Positions 31,116 through 42,065 of a stretch of DNA of 64,000 nucleotides are shown in pieces. Origin of the DNA: Hippopus hippopus (taxonomy: Eukaryota > Mollusca > Bivalvia > Cardiida > Cardiidae). Positions within the stretch are counted from its first letter, which is position 1. The number at the start of each line of letters is the position of its first letter. The stretch lies in NCBI GenBank assembly GCA_946811185.2, contig OX328109.1, forward strand, positions 1,116,001 through 1,180,000. The letters run 5' to 3'. Both the position numbers and the translations under genes were made by a program. Under the pieces are notes generated by a model. That model worked only from the letters and a program-made list of their open reading frames with translations. It was not told where the DNA came from and searched no databases.

Positions 31116-31309
31116 GTGGATTGTTTTAAATTCTGTCATACATATTGCCTATTTCATTTAACCTGACCCAGGTCAACATCATTTATATAAATTAAAATTC
31201 TATTTTTACACTCGGCATTGCATGGGGCTGCTTTTGGCATATGTCTCGAATGGTCACAGAAATATTTGCACAGTATGCATGAATTAAATTGGTTACGTGT
31301 GTATAAGTA

Positions 31310-31615
31310 CCTTCCCCTAAGTATATAATTTCCCAAATATCATCGCCACTGGTTGCCCATATGGGCGACACCTCCTGACGGCCGTTAGTATTGTTACAGG
31401 GGATAGTGCAGATACAGGATGAAACCCATCCCAAGTTACGCCTGGTTCTTTAACATGCTCGATAAATATAGCACCGTCACACAGGACCTTGGTTTAACAT
31501 CCCATCCGAAAGACCATTAGTAATTTTAGACGGCCAGCCGTGGGAATCGAACCCACACCTTCAAGTGACCCAAAACATTGCGTTCACGAGTCCTACGCTC
31601 TTCTACTATATGCCT
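31310..31615 (-). mobile_element. tRNA-headed SINE, type 2, inverted
   Basis: Reverse complement of the family at 795-1085: GGTTCTTTAACATGCTCG, GGACCTTGGTTTAACATCCC, GAATCGAACCCACACC. Confidence 0.8.
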
Positions 31616-31764
31616 ACTTATATATTTAGCATAAAGGTCAGGATCAGGTTGAATGAAGCAGGCAATAATTATGCTGTTGTATTTCCTCTGTGATTTCTTT
31701 TCTTTTCATGTTTGTATGTATGCTATAAGAACTGAGCTAAAATATAATTCGAAGGTGCTTCCTT

Positions 31765-32290
31765 TATTTCATGCTTTTCAGTAGTTAATCGAGAAATAAC
31801 AGTGGAATATTGTTCAATATTTCATGGTTATGACCAGTGAAAAATACAGATTTTATTTTCTAACTCTTCAATTGAAGGCAGAAACAGTAGTTCCTGCGTA
31901 TTAGTTACCTAGGTAAATAGAGAGTGCCACTCAACCTGATGCAAATATGACATAATTTACCCTGCACTTCTCACACTTTATTGTAATGCATTGTTATGCA
32001 GAAGGGGTAAACCACAGGGAATTACCAAAAAGGACTGTACTGGATTTTGATATAAGTTCCCCCCCAAAAGAGAGATAGAAGCATGAAATAAATAGAATGT
32101 TTGTTTTTTTTTTTTGTTTTTTTTTTTTTTCGGTGAAAATTCAAAATTTATTTCATCTTGTGAACATCATTGGTAATACTTTCATGAGTGGCACAGCCAC
32201 TCGGGAAAATATTACTGATGATGTTCACTGGATGAAATAAATTTCGATCTTTCACTCCCCAAAAAAAGAATATCCTCTATATAGTCTATT
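31765..32290. mobile_element. Element with terminal palindromes (family G)
   Basis: Near-full homologue at 55144-55600. The right part is an inverted repeat of AAATTTATTTCATCTTGTG and its complement around CATCATTGGTAATA. T-rich run at 32099-32131. Confidence 0.75.
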
Positions 32291-32344
32291 GGATATTAGG
32301 TTGGTAACAAAGGTACGTGGTTATTAGCTCCAGTGGCTAAAGGC

Positions 32345-32545
32345 TAGGAGGTAAACACTTTACCATGCAATCCTGACTTTCCACGACCCTGAAGAAAAAA
32401 GCTTTTAAAAAAAATTGTGGGAAAAGGAGAAAATGCCGGCGACCAGCATTTTCTTCTTTTCTTTCAATGTTTTCTACCCGATTAAAGACCAATTTCATGG
32501 TTTGAATAACAGTTAATTTGCAGGCGGATTCAATGTACACGGCCT
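32345..32545. repeat. MITE copy
   Basis: CACTTTACCATGCAATCC start, worn palindrome 32405-32473, right end lost after AATTTGCAGGCG. Confidence 0.7.
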
Positions 32546-32546
32546 A

Positions 32547-32692
32547 TATTCACCAATCACTCTTAACTTTATTCTAGATTTAGAAAGTAGCAGAACTTCT
32601 GATTGGCTAAACCATACTTTTAAAGTTAAAAAAAATTGAGAATGTGACAAAGAATGTCCTTAAGAATGGTTGGTGAATACGGACCCAAGTGG
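32547..32692. repeat. Inverted-repeat MITE (family H)
   Basis: TATTCACCAATCACTCTTAA to AAGAATGGTTGGTGAATA. Relatives at 42970-43135 and 55605-55760. Confidence 0.75.
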
Positions 32693-32719
32693 GCATGGCC
32701 TTTTTGTTTTAAGTTGTCA

Positions 32720-33075
32720 GTAGTTTTAGCTTGGCTGTTTTCTGAGAAAACATCAAGATATTGTCGTAGATATCGTCGCGGCTTTCTGGGTCATTGTCTG
32801 TCTTCGTGCAAAAACTAGGACATTTCTTAATATCTTTGTTATTATTGAAGATATTTACTTCAAACTTTGACTAGTTTGTAACTTAGTACTGAAGAAATTT
32901 ACTTCAAACTTGGACTAGTTGTTAACTATCAAAAGAGGAACCCATACATCAAGGGCAGGTTACTATCAAAATATTTTTTGACAAAGTTATGCCCCTTTTT
33001 CAACTTGGAATTTTCACTGAAAATTAAGCAACTGCAGCTGAGTGTCGGCACCCACATGCGGTGCTGTTGTTTCCA
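32720..33075 (+). repeat. Family B dispersed element
   Basis: TTTTAGCTTGGCTGTTTTC start and GTGCTGTTGTTTCC end, with an internal duplicate of ATTTACTTCAAACTTGGACTAG. Confidence 0.7.
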
Positions 33076-33340
33076 CAATGTTTACATGAAAGACGGTATG
33101 ATATTTACATAATGTTTACATGAAAGATGGTACAATAGAATTGGTTTAGGGCTTGGTAGAAAGTGTCAAAACTTTATTTTCTTTGCGTTGTATTCAATCA
33201 TGTTTTTTCTATATCGTTCGATTTTTTATTATGGTAGATAGTGTAATAAATAATTGTACATGAGGTAAAATAAAGTCAGAAAACAAGTGAAAGTCTTGAA
33301 ATTCTGTTTTGTTAATTGTTACCATCTGCATGGGGGCCAA
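33076..33340. other. Intergenic, short duplicated motif only
   Basis: AATGTTTACATGAAAGA occurs twice (33077, 33111). No gene seen. Confidence 0.4.
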
Positions 33341-33640
33341 GCCTCAGTAGCTCAGTCGGTAGTGTGCAGGACTTGAGAACATTGGGCCATGGGTTTGATC
33401 CCTGGCTCTGCAAATTTCTTTCCAAGGATTGATGATAGTCATTGCAACAGGATCCATTCTTCTCCCAGGGCTGACCATGGTCTGGATGATGGTTATGTGG
33501 CAAAGCAGCCAGTGGCTTGGAAAAAAAAATGTGCGGAGCACTAGTAAAAGAGACTCCAGAAAAGCATGGATAGGTGCACCGGTCGCTGCGATATAACTGA
33601 AATAATGTTGAAAATGGCATTAAACACCAAAACAATCAAT
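33341..33640 (+). mobile_element. tRNA-derived SINE, type 1
   Basis: The head is CCTCAGTAGCTCAGTCGG and GGGTTTGATCCC; the tail is GTTGAAAATGGCATTAAAC, CAATCAATC. Confidence 0.85.
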
Positions 33641-33822
33641 CTGCATCGGGTTCGCATGATTCAAAGTACTTGTAGAGGCCCTGGGTTTGAGTCTGACTGG
33701 ACGCACTAAGCGTCCAGTCAGCCTGGGGGTGTCCTCGGGTAAGACACTTTAGAGTCCTAGCCTAGCACTGGTGAAACCCAGCAAATACATGATAATGTCA
33801 GCTAAAGTAGTGATATGACTTA
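33641..33822 (+). repeat. SINE type 3 body
   Basis: AGGCCCTGGGTTTGAGTC, a short inverted GACTGGACGC/GCGTCCAGTC pair, CCTAGCACTGGTGAAACCC, AGTGATATGACTTAA. Confidence 0.7.
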
Positions 33823-34043
33823 ACCCTTTACCATACAATTCCCAATTTTAACGACCCTGAGGAAGAAGGCTTTTGAAAACATTGAAGGAAAAGGAGAAAA
33901 TGCTGGTAGCCAACATTTTCTCCTTTTCCCACAATGTTTTCCACTGTATGAAAGACAAATTTTATGTTTTGAGTAACATTGTCATCAGTAAATGCTTTCA
34001 CTTTAGACAAGGCTGAAATTTTGTTGTCTAGTAAAGAGTTAAA
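33823..34043. repeat. TTAA MITE, complete
   Basis: TTAACCCTTTACCATAC to TAGTAAAGAGTTAA; left arm with two changes. A much worn palindrome follows at 34115-34180. Confidence 0.85.
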
Positions 34044-34213
34044 TAATTAAAGTGGCATAAAACACCATTGATTCAGCCAATCAACCTTCTGCAGATGAGT
34101 CTTTTCATTGTGCAACAAACACCTTTTCAGAACAATGTGGCAAAAGATGAAAATAGGCACATGGAGGAATTTCTCCTTTTGCAACATTTTTTTTTTTTTG
34201 TGCTTTGAGTTTT

Positions 34214-34840
34214 TAGCTCCACTGGCCGAAGGCCAGAGAGCTATTGTCATGGCGTTGTGTCTGTCGTGCGTCCGTCCGTCCGTTCGTCCGTCTGTCCGTC
34301 TGTTCGTCCGTGCGTGCGTCCGTAAACTTTTTCTTTAAAAAACTTCTCCTCAGAAACTATTGACTGGATTTTTACCAAATTTCACAGGAATGTTCCTTTG
34401 GTGGTCCTCTTTCAAATTCCTTCAAATAATTGTGTTCCATGAAGAATTCTGGTTGCCATGGCAACCAAAGTAAAAAACCTTTAAAAATCTTCTCCTCCCA
34501 AACCGCTATTTGGATAGCATTATTATTTTGCAGGAATGTTCCTTAGATACAGGTTTACAGAATTCCTTAAAAAAAAAAAGATCTGTCAAAAAACATGGCT
34601 TTTATGGGAGACTCATTTTCCTTTTATGGTATAAAGTAAAATCTTTGAAAAATTTCTTCTCTAAAACTATTCATTGGATTTCATTGTTGTTTTGCAGGTA
34701 AGTTCCTATGGTGGTTGTCTACCAAATTGTTTCTTCAGTGAGCTAAAATGCAGGATTGAATGATAATTGTTAAAAACTTCCTTTCGCCATTATAGAAATA
34801 TCAGGCCTGTGGAGCGATACAGGCGCTCAAGCGCCTCTAG
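34214..34840 (+). mobile_element. Helitron-like element, complete, near-identical copy
   Basis: Almost identical to 4087-4701, with a longer GTCCGTCC tract (34265-34325) and the same hairpin and CTAG end at 34837-34840. A MITE starts directly after it. Confidence 0.8.
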
Positions 34841-35125
34841 TTACCCTTTAACACACAATCCTGAGTTTTACTGACCCTGAGGAAGACTTTGGAAAACATT
34901 GTGGGAAAAGGAGAATTGGCAGATAAAACATTGTGGGTATAGGGGAAAATGCTAGTAATTAGATCAACCCATTACACTGCTAAGCGCGACTTACTGACTT
35001 TTTGCGTACAGTGTAGATCAAGATCAGACTGCACATTCTGTGCAGTCTGATCTTGGATCTATGCTGTCCGATAGGGAGATATTACTCCCAAAAACATACC
35101 TTTGAAATAGCAATATTTGGATATT
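34841..35125. repeat. MITE remnant and palindromic element at mariner site
   Basis: 34841-34965 is a MITE whose centre has been rearranged. 34985-35070 is a GTGTAGATC palindromic element whose flank continues on both sides of the mariner. Confidence 0.7.
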
Positions 35126-35127
35126 TA

Positions 35128-36466
35128 CGAGGGTTGTTTGATATGTAATGTGTATTGTACGATATCTCAAAAGCATTCGACTCAAATAGTGAAATGAACA
35201 TTACATCCCTTCAAAATATTCTCCGTGGTTTGAAATACATAATTTCAGTCTCTGAATCCATTTCTGAAATGCGTCACGGTACGCTGATTTAGGTAGACCT
35301 CTGAGGCACTGACTGATGGCTGAGCCAAGGGCTTGTCGGGACTTGTAACGACGACCAGATAAGAACTTTTTAAGTTTTGGAAAAAGGAAAAAGTCGCATG
35401 GGGCTAGATCTGGAGAGTATGGTGGGTGTGGCAAGACAGTAACCTTCTCCGACTTCAAAAATTGCTTCACAAGCTCAGATGTATGTGATGGAGCATTATC
35501 ATGAAGTAGACGAACATGCCTAAATCCTGACACAGGGCGTCTTTTAAGATAATATTTCTTGACCTTTTTTAGTTTAACATCTCGGTAATACCAACCTGTA
35601 ACAATTTTGCCCTTCAGCACCGGAATTTGTACGGCTATACCATCACATGAGAAGAATATGCAATAAAGAACCTTCTTTGTGCTTATGCTTCTTTTGGCAA
35701 ATACAGGCCTTCTACCGTGTTTAGTTAGCCATATTTTGTTTCCAATTTTTCTTACTGGTTCGAAATAGTGAATCCATGTTTCGTCACCAGTAACAATGTT
35801 TGCAAATTGTCTTTGATTGAATTTGGAAAACATTTTGAGCAATTGCTTAGCGGTTTGTACTTGTACCCGTTTTTGGTCATCTGTCAATATATGCAGTATC
35901 CATCTGGCAGAAATCTTTTGTACTTTCAAAATTCGCTTCAAAATGAAATGCACCCGCGATAGTGATATGCCAACAGCGTTGGCAATATCACAAATCGTGT
36001 ATCTGCCATCACTTTCAATTACTTCCCTGACTTTTGAGACATTTGCCTTGCCTGTTACAGTCACAGGTTGGCCAGATTTTGCTGTATCTTTGACGGACTC
36101 TGTGCCAGTCAGAAATTTCTTTCTCCACCTACAAACTGTCTCATAAGATACCTTATCAGACCCATAAACTTCCCCCAATTCAGTAAAAATCTGCATTACT
36201 GAATGACCGAGTTTTGTGCAAACTTTTATATAAGCTCTAATTTCTTCAATATTCTTAATCTGTTTCCCAACCATTTTTACAACAGTGGTCAACGACTAGC
36301 TCTAATGAAATGACTCTAATTTTAAAACTATGTGGAGCTAAAGGCTCGTGTTTATACCGTTGGAAAGGTATTGAATAGAGCTATTCAAGTGTATCATCAT
36401 CCACGAAATCGTTGAAAGCGTTATTGCGCTGTGGTACAATACACATTACATATCGAACAGCCCTCG
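35128..36466 (-). mobile_element. Full-length mariner transposon
   Basis: A 1,339-bp element bounded by inverted repeats of about 33 bp (35128-35160 and 36434-36466, two mismatches) starting CGAGGG, and flanked by a TA on each side, the mariner target duplication. It contains one uninterrupted transposase frame. The flanks look like a family of GTGTAGATC-type palindromic repeats. Structure suggests recent arrival. Confidence 0.95.
35201..36292 (-). CDS. Mariner transposase (DD34D), intact
   Basis: A 363-codon cut-and-paste transposase. The N-terminal third has helix-turn-helix features (IFTELGEVYGSDKVSYETV; ICDIANAVGISLSRVHFIL). The catalytic triad is present: D in TGDETWIHYF, D in LLHDNAPSH, D in APCDFFLFP, with 34 residues between the second and third, as in classical mariners. 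YSPDLAP is intact; the WVPHxL linker motif reads WILHIL. The length is normal to slightly long for the family, and a second Met at residue 7 could be the true start. No frameshift or stop was seen. Activity is inferred, not shown. Confidence 0.93.
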   Translation of the reverse strand: MTTVVKMVGKQIKNIEEIRAYIKVCTKLGHSVMQIFTELGEVYGSDKVSYETVCRWRKKFLTGTESVKDTAKSGQPVTVTGKANVSKVREVIESDGRYTICDIANAVGISLSRVHFILKRILKVQKISARWILHILTDDQKRVQVQTAKQLLKMFSKFNQRQFANIVTGDETWIHYFEPVRKIGNKIWLTKHGRRPVFAKRSISTKKVLYCIFFSCDGIAVQIPVLKGKIVTGWYYRDVKLKKVKKYYLKRRPVSGFRHVRLLHDNAPSHTSELVKQFLKSEKVTVLPHPPYSPDLAPCDFFLFPKLKKFLSGRRYKSRQALGSAISQCLRGLPKSAYRDAFQKWIQRLKLCISNHGEYFEGM

Positions 36467-36468
36467 TA

Positions 36469-36810
36469 CTATTGAACTGAAAATTTCATTGTAGTTATTT
36501 AGCAGTATAATGGTGAACTCTTATTCTACTGAATAAATAAAATGAAACTTTTCAAGCCGATAAGAAAAATCCAAATGATGCAATGTCTAATGAATTTTTT
36601 TGAAGAAAAATATCTCATTATCAGACAGTGTAGATCCAAGATCAGACTGCACGTTTTGTGCAGTCTGATCTTGATCTACACTGTCTGCAAAAGGTCAGCG
36701 AGTCGCGATTAGCAGTCTAAGGGTTAATAGAGTGTTGTGATCCGGGATTCATAAAGTTGAAGGGATCCTGGTGGTGATGATGTAAAACAAATACAAGATA
36801 TATGGTCTGT
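36469..36810. repeat. Palindromic GTGTAGATC element and flank
   Basis: 36625-36700: ACAGTGTAGATCCAAGATC with its complement around GCACGTTTTGTGC. The rest is AT-rich. Confidence 0.65.
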
Positions 36811-37325
36811 ACTCTTGCAAAAAGGGGATTTAATGCATTTCTGTAATGTATTGTACCAAGTATCACATGATTATGGCTCCATAAAATCCTTTTTCTCAAG
36901 CAACATACTGAATCATGAGGTAGAATGGTCCTTTGACAAGCAGGAAATTCAAAGATATCAAAAGGTTTCAGCCCATGTAAGCTTGCTCGGACTCTGCAGA
37001 CTAACATGGGTCAATAATTTTTGCAGATGCATTAAACCCATTTTCAAAGCGAGGCTCAAATTCATTGTGCTTAATGGGAATCAAGATTTTATATCAATAC
37101 AACACTTGTATGTGATACTGTATAAATGGAAATTTTTGTGAATTTGAAATTTTTGCGATTTTGAAAAATTCGCAAACTTTTCCGTTCGCATATTATAGCA
37201 CAAGTATACCAACAAATAACGAGTGTCTTGAATTCGCAAACATTTCTGTATGCAAAATGTCTGTAATCGGTAATTTGCAAATTTTTCAACACACGAATAT
37301 ATCAACATATTCGGTACATTGATTG
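36810..37325. repeat. Family D MITE, then AT-rich sequence
   Basis: 36810-37061 is a worn family D copy. 37062-37325 contains repeated AATTCGCAAA/TTTGCGAATT-like words but no recognised element. Confidence 0.6.
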
Positions 37326-37825
37326 ATGAGCTCTTTACCAAACAAAACAAATTTAAACTGGTCAATATTTAAAAGCATTTGCCAACAACAATTAAAATGT
37401 TGCACAAATTATGCAATTTTTATTTGACGAGGTGGAAAACAATGTTGGAATAGGAGAAAATGCTGGTTACCAGCATTTTCTTCTTTTCCCACAATGTTTT
37501 TAATGAGCATTCTTCCTCAGGGACATTAAAACTCGGGATTGTGTGGTAACGGGTTAATTGTATGGTGTTTAACACCGTTTTTCAACATTATTTCAGTTAT
37601 ATCAAGGTGGCCAATCCACCTACCCATGCTTTCCTGGAGTTTCTTTGACCATTACTCCCCACAATTTTCTTTCCTACATAACCATCGTCGAAACAATTGT
37701 CAGTAGCGGGAAAGGAATGTATCCTGTTACAATGACTATCAACAATCCTCAGAAAAAAATTGGCCGAGCCAGGGTTCGAATCAATGACCCCCTGTTCTCA
37801 AGTCCTGCTACAACTGAACAACTGG
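37326..37825. repeat. MITE followed by inverted SINE
   Basis: MITE 37326-37557 (palindrome 37434-37503). SINE type 1 inverted 37557-37825, abutting at TTAATTG. Confidence 0.8.
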
Positions 37826-37889
37826 GGCTTGGCGTGTGGTACATTAGTTGACATGAGTACAGCTCCAATTTTCATGACAATTGATTAAA

Positions 37890-38900
37890 GATTAGGCCTC
37901 AAGAGTGCACACAAGGTTTTTGTGTAGCCAACTTGCTGTGTACAAGACATAGTTGTCACAATGTTGCTTTGGTGTGTGTGTGTCTGTACGCGGGTGCGTC
38001 TGTGCTTGTGTCTGTCTGAATTTGTCCCGATCAGAACTTCTACATTTCTGGATGGATTTCAAAATAATATGGCACAAGTGTTCTCCTTTATAAGTAGAAG
38101 TGCCATTTGAAACATTTGTTCATGTAGGTCCAAGGTCAAGGTCACACTTAAAGGTCAAATGATAAAATTGTCATAAATAGTGCTTGTCGAAGCTACAACT
38201 TCTACATTTATTCTCCTTTACCAATAGAAAAGCCATCTGAATCTTTGTACAGGTAGGTCAAAGGTCAAGGTCACACTTAAAGGTCAAGTAAAAATAAAAT
38301 CGTCTTAAATAGAGCTTGTCCGAGACACAACTTCTACATTTATTGATGGATTCAAAAATAATTTTAGACAAGTGTTCTGCTTTACTAGTAGAACTGCCAT
38401 TTTAATTACTTGTTCATTTGGGTCCAAGGTCAAGGTCTCACTAAAAGGTCAAATGATAAAATTGTTATTAATAGAGCATGTTCCAGCTGCCAATTCTATG
38501 TTTGAGATGGATTTCAAAACATGTTTGCCCCTTGGCAGTCTTCTAGTTTTCAAGATTAGTCCCAGTGACCTACATTTTGATCCTATGTGACCCATTTCCA
38601 TACCCATCCAAGATATTAAGACAAACATTCTGACCAATGATCATGAGAATTGAAGAGAAAATGTGGCCGTGAGAGAGTGCATACAAGGTTTATGTCAGAT
38701 ATGTCCCAATGACCCATTTCTTTCAAACAAACTTGACCTACTTTTCAGCTCATTTAAAACATCATCACGATAAATGTTCTACGTTTCATAAGTATTGGGA
38801 TAGAACTGTGGCCTCTAGAGTGCATACAAGGTTTGACTCCGATTTGTCCCAGTGACCTCTTTTTTGACACTATGTGACCCTATATCCAATTCATCTGAGA
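37890..38900 (+). repeat. Dispersed element with tandem GGTCAAGGTCACAC units
   Basis: Three to four units of about 120-150 bp, each with ACTTCTACATTTAT, TTCTCCTTTA, AGGTCAAGGTCACACTTAAA and ATAAAATCGTC-like words. Then related CAAGGTTT and GACCC segments. A GTGTGTGTGTCTGT tract is at 37973. No protein seen. Confidence 0.65.
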
Positions 38901-39095
38901 TATCACTGAGACAAATATTCAATGTTTTCAAAAGCCTTCCATCTTAGGGCTGTCAAAATTAAGGATTTTTTGATAAGGTTAGGATCATGACCTACATATA
39001 AACAGGTTTCAAAAATCTTACAAAAGACAGAGTATTTGTACAACAAGACATATATATTTATTGAACAGTCTAGATAAAAAAAAGATAATAAAAAC
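38901..39095. other. MITE scrap and AT-rich sequence
   Basis: 38918-38980 resembles the right end of a MITE. The rest is unassigned. Confidence 0.4.
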
Positions 39096-39995
39096 ATGAT
39101 AAAATGTCACAAATGTAACGTAATTCTCTAAGAATGTAAACAGATACAAAGAGAAAACTATCATACAGAGATGATGTTAGAACAGGTTTTCAATCGCCTG
39201 TAACTACCATATTTCCATGAAACATGATAATGAAGTGTACATGTAGTAAGGTTTAAGAAAAATATGTTAAAATGTCATAAATGTAATATAATTCTCTAAG
39301 AATATGAACAAATACAAAGAGAAAACTGACATTCAGAGACGATGTTATAACAGGTTGTCAACCCTTGAAGTACCTTTGACTACTACAGTTGCCTTTGTGG
39401 CAAGTGTAGATCAATATCAGACTGCACAAAACGTGCAGTCTGATCTTTGATCTACACTGTCTGCTTTGCTAAATCTTTATAGGCAAAAGCAACCATGAAA
39501 ATGCAATTATTTGGGTCTTATTTTTTGACTGAAAATGTCTGTTGGGTTTATTTGGCACTCTAGGAATTTATTTCCTGTATATGCCATATTACCATGAAAC
39601 ATGATAACGAAATGAGAAATATGATAAAATGTCATAAATGTAACATAATTCTCTCAGAATAACAAAAACAAAGACAAAACTGTCATACAAAGATGACAAT
39701 GTTGTTAATGACCAGTCCATAATTATGCCAAATTTCCATGAAGCATTGTAATGAAATGTATGTGAAGTAATGTTTAAGAAAACATGACAAAATGTCACTA
39801 ATGTAACATAATTGTCTAAGAATATGAACAAATACAAAGAGGAAACAGACATACAGAGACTACTAACAGCTTGTCAATGGTCTGTATAAAATTATGACAT
39901 ATTTCCATGAAATGTTATAATGTAATGTACACAGTAGTGTTTCAGAAAACCATGTTACAATGTTACAAATCTAACAATTCTTTGAGAATGTAAAG
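39095..39995. repeat. Tandem repeat of about 165 bp, four to five units
   Basis: Units near 39095, 39265, 39600, 39775 and 39945, each with AAAATGTCACAAATGTAAC, ATTCTCTAAGAATGT, AACAAATACAAAGAG and TTTCCATGAAACATGATAA. A palindromic element (39385-39475) with flank interrupts unit two. Confidence 0.8.
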
Positions 39996-40290
39996 CAACA
40001 TCAGACATCTTACCGAAGACAAATCCAATTATTCTGCCACATTTATTTTGCTATCTGCAAATGCATTCAATTTTGACAAGTCTAAAATTTTGTCATCTGT
40101 TAAAGGATCAAACATTAAAAGTATCAAACATAAAACTGGCAAATATCAAAATGACTTATAAATCGAGTCTTTGGTGTTTGTATTACATGCTGTGTCAGAG
40201 ATGTTCCAGGACTGGTGTCACAAAAAATTGAGTCATGCTCTGTGAAAGGGACGTTTTTTGCATCTGTAAAAAGTATTGATCCTTCAAAAT
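39996..40290. repeat. MITE end and family D start
   Basis: 40005-40115 is the right end of a MITE (TCTGCAAATGCATTC). 40222-40285 is the left end of a family D element whose right end is at 40605-40680, with mariner remnants between. Confidence 0.55.
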
Positions 40291-40443
40291 AATCAATGGG
40301 AGTCTAACGTAATTCCCCATCCTTCTCTGCCATGTTTGCACACATTCCAGAAAGGATTCTTTCAGGATCCTCTGCATTAACTTGCACTTTATTTTTGTAG
40401 ATATGCTGGTTGATAGTCTGGCCCTTTGACGATCAACCAGCAT
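40290..40443 (-). pseudogene. Inverted mariner C-terminal remnant
   Basis: The minus strand reads RILKESFLECVQTWQRRMG, again the transposase C-terminus, back-to-back with the + strand remnant. Together they suggest a rearranged or doubly inserted old element. Confidence 0.6.
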
Positions 40444-40444
40444 G

Positions 40445-40890
40445 TCTACAAAGAGATACTGCAGTGTTTACCTGGTTTAATGAGCAAAAAGAAGCCGGAG
40501 TTGTGGTAAAACAACTTGTGGCTGCTTTGCCATGACAATGTGCCTACTCACAATGTCCAAAGTATCCGACAGTTCCAGGCCAAATAGAACATCACCAACA
40601 GCAAAAAGTTTTGACTCATGTCAGCCTGCTGGGACTGAGCAGACTGACCTGGATCAATACTTTTTGCAGATGTATCAACAGATATGAACTTTTTTCTCTT
40701 CCCCAAGCTACAGGGGGACATCAAGGGAACCCTTTTAGAAGATGTCTATGACATCAAAATGGCCATGATGACGGAGCTGTGGAGGATCACGGAAGAATCC
40801 TTCTTTGATCGCATGCAAACGTGGAAGAGAAGGATGAGAAAGTGTGTTAGACTCCAAAATTATTGCTTTGAAAGGGAAAACTTGTAGTTA
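40445..40890 (+). pseudogene. Decayed mariner-like transposase remnants
   Basis: Around 40500-40560 a frame reads LLCHDNVPTHNV, a worn HDNAPAH motif, followed by stops. At 40684-40887 it reads FLFPKLQGDIKG and RMQTWKRRMRKCVRLQ, the C-terminal part of a mariner/SETMAR-type transposase. An AAAAAGTTTTGAC repeat fragment (about 40605-40680) lies between them. Different from the intact mariner at 35 kb. Confidence 0.75.
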
Positions 40891-41050
40891 GTAGTTTGGA
40901 TTCAAAATAAATCTTTTGAGACAGCAGTCATGAAAATTCTCTAGCACACAACATTCAATATTATTGAAGAAATAAGCGATCATACAAAAACTGTATTACA
41001 CAGCTTTCTAGATCTTTTTTCATTAAATGTATGACAAACTATTAAAAATA
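40891..41050. other. Intergenic, nothing recognised
   Basis: AT-rich; no frame or known repeat. Confidence 0.35.
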
Positions 41051-41054
41051 ACAA

Positions 41055-41345
41055 GAGCACCACATGCAGGTGCCAACGCTTGGCTGCAAGTGCTTGATTT
41101 TCAGTCAAAATTCTAAGTCCAAAAAGGGGCATAACTGTTTCAAAAATAGTTTTACAATTACCTTCCCTTGTTGTAAGGGTTCCCCTTTAGATAGTTAAAA
41201 ACTTGTCCAAGTTTGAAGTAAATATCTTCAGTGATAAGAAAGATATTACAAATGTTTAAAGTTACTGCACACCAATGACAATGCCAGGACTATAACCACA
41301 ACTTGTCGTTTTCTCCGAAAACAGCCGAGCTAAAACTTATAAGTT
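41055..41345 (-). repeat. Family B dispersed element, inverted
   Basis: AACAAGAGCACCACATGC start is the reverse of the GTGCTCTTGTT end. It includes AAGGGGCATAACTG and TTCCCCTTTAG. Confidence 0.75.
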
Positions 41346-41517
41346 ACAGAATAAAAGTTAAGAGAAATTTGCCGCAAAAAAAAGCCACACACAAGTCAGT
41401 AAAACAGCCTGACCAAAACAGCTTTGTTCATGTGTGATACATTGAGGTATTGATATCTGTATTTTTTAACAATAATATTTACAATTACATACATAATTAT
41501 GCTCTTCCTATGTGGTA

Positions 41518-41965
41518 CAGTCATGCTCTCTGAAAAGGTGGTATAATGCATCTGCACAAAATATCGACTCCGGTCAGTCTGCACAGTCTGTGCAGACTGA
41601 TCTGGGTTAAAATATTTTGCTTACGGTAAATTTCCTGCTTGTCAAAGGATAATTCTACCTCATGATTCAGCCGGTTTTAGACAAAGTGAATCCGTGTAAT
41701 ACAATGGCTTACTTGGTATAGTGCATCATCAAATTGCATTAACTCTTTACCACACAATCCCAACTTCTAACGACCCTGACAAAGAAGCCTTCTGAAAACA
41801 TTGTGGGAAAAGGAGAAAATGCTGGTAACCAGCATTTTCTCCTTTTCCCACAATGTTTTCTACCCTTCCCAAAACAAATTTCAGAATTTGAGTCGCATTA
41901 ATTTTGTCGTCTGCAAATGCTTTCAATTTGGACTTGTCCAAAATTTTGTAGTCTGGTAAAGAGTA
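41518..41965. repeat. Family D MITE then TTAA MITE
   Basis: Family D 41518-41738 (inner palindrome CAGTCTGCACAG); TTAA MITE 41739-41965 with a palindrome at about 41792-41860. Confidence 0.8.
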
Positions 41966-42065
41966 AAACCACCATTTTCCAGAGTGCCACTCATATATAA
42001 TATCATGATTTGAACTTTAAAGACTAGATTTCCACATGGCACATTACATGTATATGGGTCTACTT

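Noticed and set aside
34108..34338. Helicase or RepHel coding part of a Helitron
   Set aside because: Searched by eye in all three copies of the element; no protein motif was found, so only a non-autonomous, Helitron-like label is justified.
40684..40887. A host SETMAR-like gene
   Set aside because: Only the transposase C-terminus is recognisable, no SET domain is present, and the upstream part has stops; it is a decayed mariner.
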